Below are positions 5,981 through 9,692 of a DNA stretch of 9,692 bases, piece by piece (the first letter of the stretch is position 1; each line of letters begins with the position of its first letter). This stretch comes from Bacillota bacterium (GTDB lineage: Bacteria; Bacillota; Sulfobacillia; JAJZYS01; JAJYTV01): positions 1 through 9,692 of the forward strand of contig JAJYNV010000312.1 of assembly GCA_021786135.1 (NCBI GenBank), in the 5' to 3' direction. The translations under genes were made by a program, and so were the position numbers. A model generated the notes under the pieces. It was given only the letters and a program-made list of their open reading frames with translations, searched no databases and was not told the origin of the DNA.

Positions 5981-7044
5981 CGGATGGCGGCGGCTTTCAC
6001 CGAGAAGACGCGCGGCAGGTGGGCTGCGATCTCCTGCCAGTGGCGTCCCCCATCGGCAGAGGCGTAGACGCTGCCCGATGTCGTACCGAAATAGAGGCCC
6101 AAAGCATCCTGGCCGTCATCGTCCATGGCATCACGCAGCACAGTGGCGTAAGAGGTCGGCGGCAGGCCCGCGGCGAGCGGCTGCCACGTGGCGCCAGCGT
6201 CCTTCGTGCCCCATACACCGAGTGTTCCTTGCGCCCAGCGCTTCTCGTCGGACTGCAGCGGGATGACATAGGCGGCGTCCGGGTCGCCGGGGTGGGCGAC
6301 GATGGGGAAGCCGAAGTCCCCGGGCAGACTCCTGCCCACCTCGTGCCAGGTATCGCCACCGTCGTCCGAGCGGTACACCCCGCCATGGTTCTGCATCCAG
6401 AGCCGCGCGGGATCGGCACGGCACACGTCGATCTTGTGCACGCATTGCCCCGCCTCGGGATAGCGCTGCCCCTCTGGCAGGAAACGCGCCTCGATCCCCG
6501 CGTTGATCGGCAGGAAACTCTCGCCGGCATCCTTCGTCCGGTAGGCGCCGCCGGCCGAGCATGCCGTATAGATGGTGCCGTCATCTGCCGCCAGCACCGT
6601 GTGCAGGCACTTGCCGCCGTTGCCTGGGCCCCAAAGCTCGTGCGTCGGGTGGCGCCGCAGGGAGGCCACCTCGCTCCAACTGTCGCCCCCATCGACCGAC
6701 CGGAAGAGGCCGCTCGCCTCCACACCTGCATAGAGCGTGCCGGGCTCATCGTCTCCCGCCGGCGTGATCGCCCAGATGCGCGTGACCTTCTCCTCGTCGT
6801 CGCTCCCGTAGGAGGGGACGATCCCCGCGTCCCACGTCCGGCCGAAGTCCCGTGAGCGGCGTATCGACGGCCCGTAGAATTCCGAGTTGACGCCCGCGAA
6901 CAATACGCCGCTGCGCGGATCCAGCACCGCGGTGTAGCAGGGTGTCTGCGCGAAGTCCGGACCTTCGACGCTCCAAACGCGGCGATCGTGGGACCTGAAA
7001 CGGAACAGCCCCTTCGCTGTCCCGACAAGCAGCATGAACTCCAA
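5977..7044 (-). CDS. Cytoplasmic WD40/YVTN/BNR-like beta-propeller with six Asp-boxes
   Basis: 355 residues with six Asp-box motifs (S/T-x-D-x-G-x-x-W/F) at 64-71, 116-123, 170-177, 226-233, 280-287 and 329-336, spaced 49-56 residues apart. This predicts a six-bladed propeller, the fold of sialidases and photosystem-assembly-type BNR proteins. An N-terminal strand MLLVGTAKGLFRF probably closes the ring. There is no signal peptide, so unlike secreted sialidases it should stay in the cytoplasm, and I see no sialidase RIP or arginine-triad pattern. Automatic annotation as exo-alpha-sialidase would probably be wrong. The TTG start at 7044 has GGGGGAG 6 nt upstream; ATG at 7035 is the alternative. 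The stop overlaps the sulfur-carrier ATG by 4 bp. The catalytic or scaffold role is unknown; metal or protein binding is possible. Confidence 0.82.
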   Translation of the reverse strand: MEFMLLVGTAKGLFRFRSHDRRVWSVEGPDFAQTPCYTAVLDPRSGVLFAGVNSEFYGPSIRRSRDFGRTWDAGIVPSYGSDDEEKVTRIWAITPAGDDEPGTLYAGVEASGLFRSVDGGDSWSEVASLRRHPTHELWGPGNGGKCLHTVLAADDGTIYTACSAGGAYRTKDAGESFLPINAGIEARFLPEGQRYPEAGQCVHKIDVCRADPARLWMQNHGGVYRSDDGGDTWHEVGRSLPGDFGFPIVAHPGDPDAAYVIPLQSDEKRWAQGTLGVWGTKDAGATWQPLAAGLPPTSYATVLRDAMDDDGQDALGLYFGTTSGSVYASADGGRHWQEIAAHLPRVFSVKAAAIR

Positions 7045-7063
7045 CGTGTACTCCCCCTTTGAC

Positions 7064-7079
7064 TGCCCTGATCAGGGCA
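7064..7079. promoter_or_regulatory. 16-bp perfect palindrome ahead of the propeller gene
   Basis: TGCCCTGATCAGGGCA is fully self-complementary. It lies about 20 bp upstream of the propeller start, just above its Shine-Dalgarno, in the 91-bp gap after the transporter gene. It could be an operator for a dimeric regulator of the propeller/sulfur-carrier pair, or fold as a hairpin in the polycistronic mRNA. CCTGATCA recurs once more at 7131-7138, near the transporter stop. Confidence 0.4.
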
Positions 7080-7135
7080 ACCGACACGTTGGCGGTTTCA
7101 TACGACAGACGCGAAGGGCACTCCTGCGTTCCTGA

Positions 7136-8272
7136 TCACTGCGCGATGCGGACCTGCTGAGGCAGGAGGAGGGACCCGAGAAATCCCGCGATGCCGAAGA
7201 TCCAGAGCAGCCCCAGCACTTCCCGCACGCCGACCGCATCCGCCATCTGCCCCAACCAGAGCATCACGACACCGCCCAAGCCGATCGCGAGGCCGATCGT
7301 CAAGGATGATGCCACGGCCTGCCGGCCCGGCAGCAGTTCCTGCGCCAGCACGACCGTAGTGCTGAAGGTGGCGACAATGGCAAAGCCCAGTACTCCAAGA
7401 TCCACGAACTGCCAGAGTCCGCCAAGACGCGGCAGGAGATAGAGGAGCGGCGTCGTGGCCACCCAGCTCCAGAGCATGAGGCTGCGCCGTCCGAAGCGGT
7501 CGGAGATCGGCCCACCGACCAGTGTGCCGAAGGCGCCCATGATGAGGAAGAAGAAGAGAACGGCTCCCGACAGGCTCGGTGACAGCACGTGCAGATGGGA
7601 GAGGTAGAGCGGGAAGAAGGTGAGCACGCCATACTGCGCAACACTGCGTAGGACGACGACCAGCACGAGGATCGAGAGAAGGAGCCACGGCACCGGCGCC
7701 GTCTTCATCTCGTGCACGGGTCGGGCCGCGACCTGACGTGGGGCGAAGAAGCGCAGGACGATCAGGGCCAAGGCGCCGGGGATGAGAAACCAGATCACGC
7801 CCGAGAGCCCGAAGGCGTGGGTGGTGAGCCCCGCCAGAAGCGGACCAAAGGCGAAGCCGATGTTCCCCCCGACGGAAAAGATGCTCATACCGGATGCGCG
7901 TTTCGCTCCGGCGGCGAAGTAGGCCGCAGACGCACCCACCGGATGGAAGGCGGCCACGCCGATGCCGGTGACCGCGACCAGCGCGATGAACGCGGTATAG
8001 CCACCCGCCAGCGCATAAGCGGCTGTTCCGATCGCGGCCAGCGCGAGCGCCAGCGGCATCAGCCAGGGCATCGGACGCTTGTCCGCAAGCAGGCCGAAAA
8101 GAGGCTGGATCACGGACGACGTCAAGCTCGAGACCAGGATGACGAGCGCCGCGCTGCTGTAGTCAAGGGAGAAGAGCGCCGTGGCCAGCGGCAGAAGTGC
8201 CGGGACGGCGCCCGAGTTCAGGTCGGCTGTGAAGTGCGCGAAGCTGAGGCTCAGGAGGGCACGCCGGTTCAT
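7136..8272 (-). CDS. Major facilitator superfamily transporter, fosmidomycin-resistance (Fsr)-like
   Basis: A 378-residue, very hydrophobic protein with about twelve membrane segments in two halves. Markers of the Fsr-like branch: FHPVGASAAYF (109-119), SVGGNIGFAFGPLLAG (133-148), the second-half MFS loop motif GGPISDRFGRRS (253-264), and AQELLPGRQAVASSLTIG (310-327), where ELLPGR is a strong Fsr signature. A charged loop (about 177-192) separates the halves. E. coli Fsr exports fosmidomycin in its resistance role; natural substrates of relatives are largely unknown. ATG 8272 overlaps the lyase stop as ATGA, so the two are translationally coupled and the transporter probably moves a substrate or product of that enzyme. 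91 bp containing a palindrome separate it from the propeller gene. Confidence 0.87.
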   Translation of the reverse strand: MNRRALLSLSFAHFTADLNSGAVPALLPLATALFSLDYSSAALVILVSSLTSSVIQPLFGLLADKRPMPWLMPLALALAAIGTAAYALAGGYTAFIALVAVTGIGVAAFHPVGASAAYFAAGAKRASGMSIFSVGGNIGFAFGPLLAGLTTHAFGLSGVIWFLIPGALALIVLRFFAPRQVAARPVHEMKTAPVPWLLLSILVLVVVLRSVAQYGVLTFFPLYLSHLHVLSPSLSGAVLFFFLIMGAFGTLVGGPISDRFGRRSLMLWSWVATTPLLYLLPRLGGLWQFVDLGVLGFAIVATFSTTVVLAQELLPGRQAVASSLTIGLAIGLGGVVMLWLGQMADAVGVREVLGLLWIFGIAGFLGSLLLPQQVRIAQ

Positions 8273-9150
8273 CCCGCCGCCGGCACCGCGAGAAGATCGG
8301 CGATGGCCGCGTCGATTTCTCCCGCCGCCGTGCCCGAAACGGGCTGGAGCGGAGGCACCGGATCACCAGCCGCAAACCCAAGGCGCGCGGCGGCGTACTT
8401 GAGCCCAGGGATGCCATAGCGCCGCGTCACGAGCGCATTCAGCCGCACGAGCGACCGCTGCGCCTCGGCTGCGGCACTGATCTCGCCCGCCTCGAAGAGG
8501 ACTGCGGCGGAGCGCATGCGGTCCGGGACAAGATTCGCAAGGGCTGCAATGGTGCCCTGGGCGCCGTGCGCCATAGCGGCCAGAAGCGCCCCCCCGGAAC
8601 CGACGTAGTAGCGGAATCCGTCGGGCCGACTGGCGAGGATCTCGACAAGCAGTGCGAGGTTCCCTGTGGAGTCCTTCATGCCCACGACGCCCGGAATGGC
8701 GGCTATATCGAGGATGTCCTGCAGGTCGAGCATCATGCCGGTGTAGGACGGGATGTGGTAGAGGTAGGTCGGGCCAATGGCCGAGATGGTCTTGTAATAC
8801 TCCCGCAGCGCAGCGCCCTTGAGCTGTGGGGTGTAGTAGTGCGGGGTCACGGCGAGGAGTCCCGTCGCACCGAGCTCCATCGCCCGTTCCGCCAGGGCGA
8901 CGCTGGACTCCGTCGTCTCGGAGCCCACCTGCACGAACACAGTGCGGCCGGCTGCACCGGAAAGAACGGTCCGTACCGCCTCGAGCCGCTCCTGCCCCGA
9001 CAGGTAGATGTACTCGCCTGAGGAGCCGAGGACGAGGAATCCGTCGAGCGCGGGACCTAGCTTCGCGACGTTCGCCGCCAGGCCATCGAGGTCCAGTCGT
9101 CCCTTGGCATCGCGGGGGCTGATCAGAGGCGCCAGGATTTCTGCCGACAT
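8269..9150 (-). CDS. DapA-superfamily (dihydrodipicolinate synthase/N-acetylneuraminate lyase) aldolase, substrate unknown
   Basis: A class I aldolase of 293 residues, normal for the family. It has the carboxylate-binding GSSGEYIYLS loop (42-51), catalytic Tyr131 in YHIPSYTG (131-138) and Schiff-base Lys159 in GVVGMKDSTGN (154-164). Family members condense or cleave pyruvate or other 2-keto acids with an aldehyde. The arginine of true DapA (YNVPSRTG) is replaced by Tyr136, so lysine-pathway synthase is unlikely; the N-acetylneuraminate-lyase pattern does not fit either. A KDG-, 4-hydroxy-2-oxoglutarate- or similar aldolase role is possible but unproven. I chose ATG 9150, with GAGGTGA 8 nt upstream; ATG 9177 would add nine residues. 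It is first of the minus operon and overlaps the transporter by 4 bp. The upstream gap to 9284 is short and shows no clear promoter. Confidence 0.85.
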   Translation of the reverse strand: MSAEILAPLISPRDAKGRLDLDGLAANVAKLGPALDGFLVLGSSGEYIYLSGQERLEAVRTVLSGAAGRTVFVQVGSETTESSVALAERAMELGATGLLAVTPHYYTPQLKGAALREYYKTISAIGPTYLYHIPSYTGMMLDLQDILDIAAIPGVVGMKDSTGNLALLVEILASRPDGFRYYVGSGGALLAAMAHGAQGTIAALANLVPDRMRSAAVLFEAGEISAAAEAQRSLVRLNALVTRRYGIPGLKYAAARLGFAAGDPVPPLQPVSGTAAGEIDAAIADLLAVPAAG

Positions 9151-9283
9151 CGTTCGGATCACCTCGGATGCTCCCATTCTTTCCGGGAAGGGCCCTTACC
9201 TGCCATGCCCCAACTTCGCAGCTGGTACCACGTGTCTAGCCTGCCCAACATCGTGGCAACGCTTGGGGTGGGAGGCAGGAAAG

Positions 9284-9559
9284 ATGCTCAATCGCAGGTT
9301 CGAACAGGATGGCGTCATTGCAGGACATATCGGGCACTACGGCTTTGATGCTCGCCTGACCCAAGGCCGCGTCAGCTACGGTCTCAACCACCGCACGCTC
9401 TACAAGGGAGACGGGCGCATCGCCCAGCTCCGCATCTGGCGCTTCGGCCGCAGCGGCGAGATTGTCACCCTCGCCCTCTATGATCGGGGCTGGCGCTTTG
9501 GCCGCATCGAACATCTCGGAATTGTCCGCCGCCTCGTGCAGGCCCTGGACGGCCGTTAG
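9284..9559 (+). CDS. Small basic protein of unknown function with duplicated WRFGR motif
   Basis: Not recognised. The 91-residue product is Arg-rich and looks mostly beta, with a C-terminal helix RIEHLGIVRRLVQAL. WRFGR occurs twice (52-56 and 70-74) inside similar segments, IWRFGRSGEI and GWRFGRIEHL, suggesting an internal duplication of a short strand-turn unit. There is no signal peptide, membrane segment or cysteine. ATG 9284 has GGAGG 8 nt upstream; the frame is open further back but without a comparable ribosome site. Codon third positions are GC-rich like the neighbours, supporting a real gene over the opposing minus-strand frame. It is monocistronic, divergent from the lyase operon and closed by a strong hairpin. 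Nucleic-acid binding would suit the charge but is a guess. Confidence 0.65.
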   Translation: MLNRRFEQDGVIAGHIGHYGFDARLTQGRVSYGLNHRTLYKGDGRIAQLRIWRFGRSGEIVTLALYDRGWRFGRIEHLGIVRRLVQALDGR

Positions 9560-9610
9560 CGCAGGCAGCCCATACCTTGTAGATCAGTTCAAAGAATTTG
9601 TGGGAAACTG

Positions 9611-9648
9611 AACAGCGGCACCGCCCTCAATCAGGCGGTGCCGCTGTT
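9611..9648 (+). terminator. 15-bp perfect hairpin, probable terminator of the small gene
   Basis: AACAGCGGCACCGCC (9611-9625) pairs perfectly with GGCGGTGCCGCTGTT (9634-9648) around an 8-nt loop, 51 bp past the stop of the small gene. The A-start and TT-end give a short U run after the GC core. It is near-symmetric and could also stop transcription arriving on the minus strand from the right. Confidence 0.75.
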
Positions 9649-9692
9649 GTGCCAGCGCATTCCCTAGGGGCCGTCAAAAGCATGCGTAGACT
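9649..9692. other. Right edge, no feature seen
   Basis: The last 44 bases hold no recognisable gene start, repeat or promoter. A gene beyond the edge cannot be judged. Confidence 0.4.

Noticed and set aside
5997..7028. 343-codon minus-strand frame overlapping the propeller gene
   Set aside because: Same strand, other frame; Arg/Ser-rich translation without motifs, while the overlapping frame has six regular Asp-boxes.
5977..9150. Sialic-acid catabolism cassette (lyase, transporter, sialidase)
   Set aside because: The lyase lacks the N-acetylneuraminate-lyase motif pattern, the transporter is Fsr-like rather than a NanT or TRAP type, and the propeller has no signal peptide or sialidase catalytic pattern.
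9188..9197. AAGGGCCCTT palindrome upstream of the lyase gene as an operator
   Set aside because: Ten symmetric bases in GC-rich DNA are expected by chance, and no second half-site or overlapping promoter was seen.
9290..9320. tRNA-like T-arm (GGTTCGAAC at about 9297)
   Set aside because: The flanking bases do not form a 5-bp T stem and no acceptor or anticodon arm is found upstream; it lies within the small coding gene.
1..9692. CRISPR array, tandem repeats or replication origin
   Set aside because: No regularly spaced direct repeats and no clustered DnaA-box-like sequences were noticed on reading through the window.

Overview
High-G+C bacterial DNA, about two thirds G+C by eye. A spore-maturation SpmA homologue at the left edge and a MenC of the Bacillus/N-acylamino-acid-racemase type point, with modest confidence, to a high-G+C spore-forming Bacillota lineage. 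One feature sits oddly with that: the solute-binding protein has no lipobox. No 16S gene or other firm taxonomic marker is present.

Layout. (1) 1-566, minus: spmA, cut by the window edge, divergent from the next block. (2) 676-4507, plus: a probable operon of panD (aspartate decarboxylase), a menC-like enolase-superfamily gene, a TetR-family regulator and a secreted peptide-type ABC solute-binding protein. It closes with a strong 12-bp hairpin at 4519-4549. (3) 4722-5195, plus: a lone flavin-reductase-like protein with an unclear start. (4) 5208-5645: the decayed 3' end of an IS256-family insertion sequence, about 13 bp past the flavin-reductase stop, then unassigned sequence. (5) 9150-5705, minus: a probable four-gene operon. 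In transcription order it holds a DapA-superfamily lyase, an Fsr-like major facilitator, a cytoplasmic six-Asp-box beta-propeller and a MoaD/ThiS-like sulfur carrier ending in Gly-Gly. Two of its three junctions are 4-bp ATGA overlaps, and it ends at a 13-bp hairpin (5646-5674). (6) 9284-9559, plus: a small unrecognised basic protein followed by a 15-bp perfect hairpin.

How the genes may work together. The plus operon mixes cofactor-type enzymes (beta-alanine synthesis; an o-succinylbenzoate synthase or N-succinylamino-acid racemase) with a regulator and an uptake protein. That would fit amino-acid or peptide scavenging, but the sequence does not prove it. In the minus operon the propeller and the sulfur-carrier protein overlap by 4 bp and are probably translated together. 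This pair is the best candidate here for an uncharacterised functional unit. The lyase and transporter upstream suggest metabolism of a small 2-keto acid and its export or uptake.

No tRNA, rRNA, CRISPR array or intact mobile element was seen. All calls come from reading the sequence; no database search was done.
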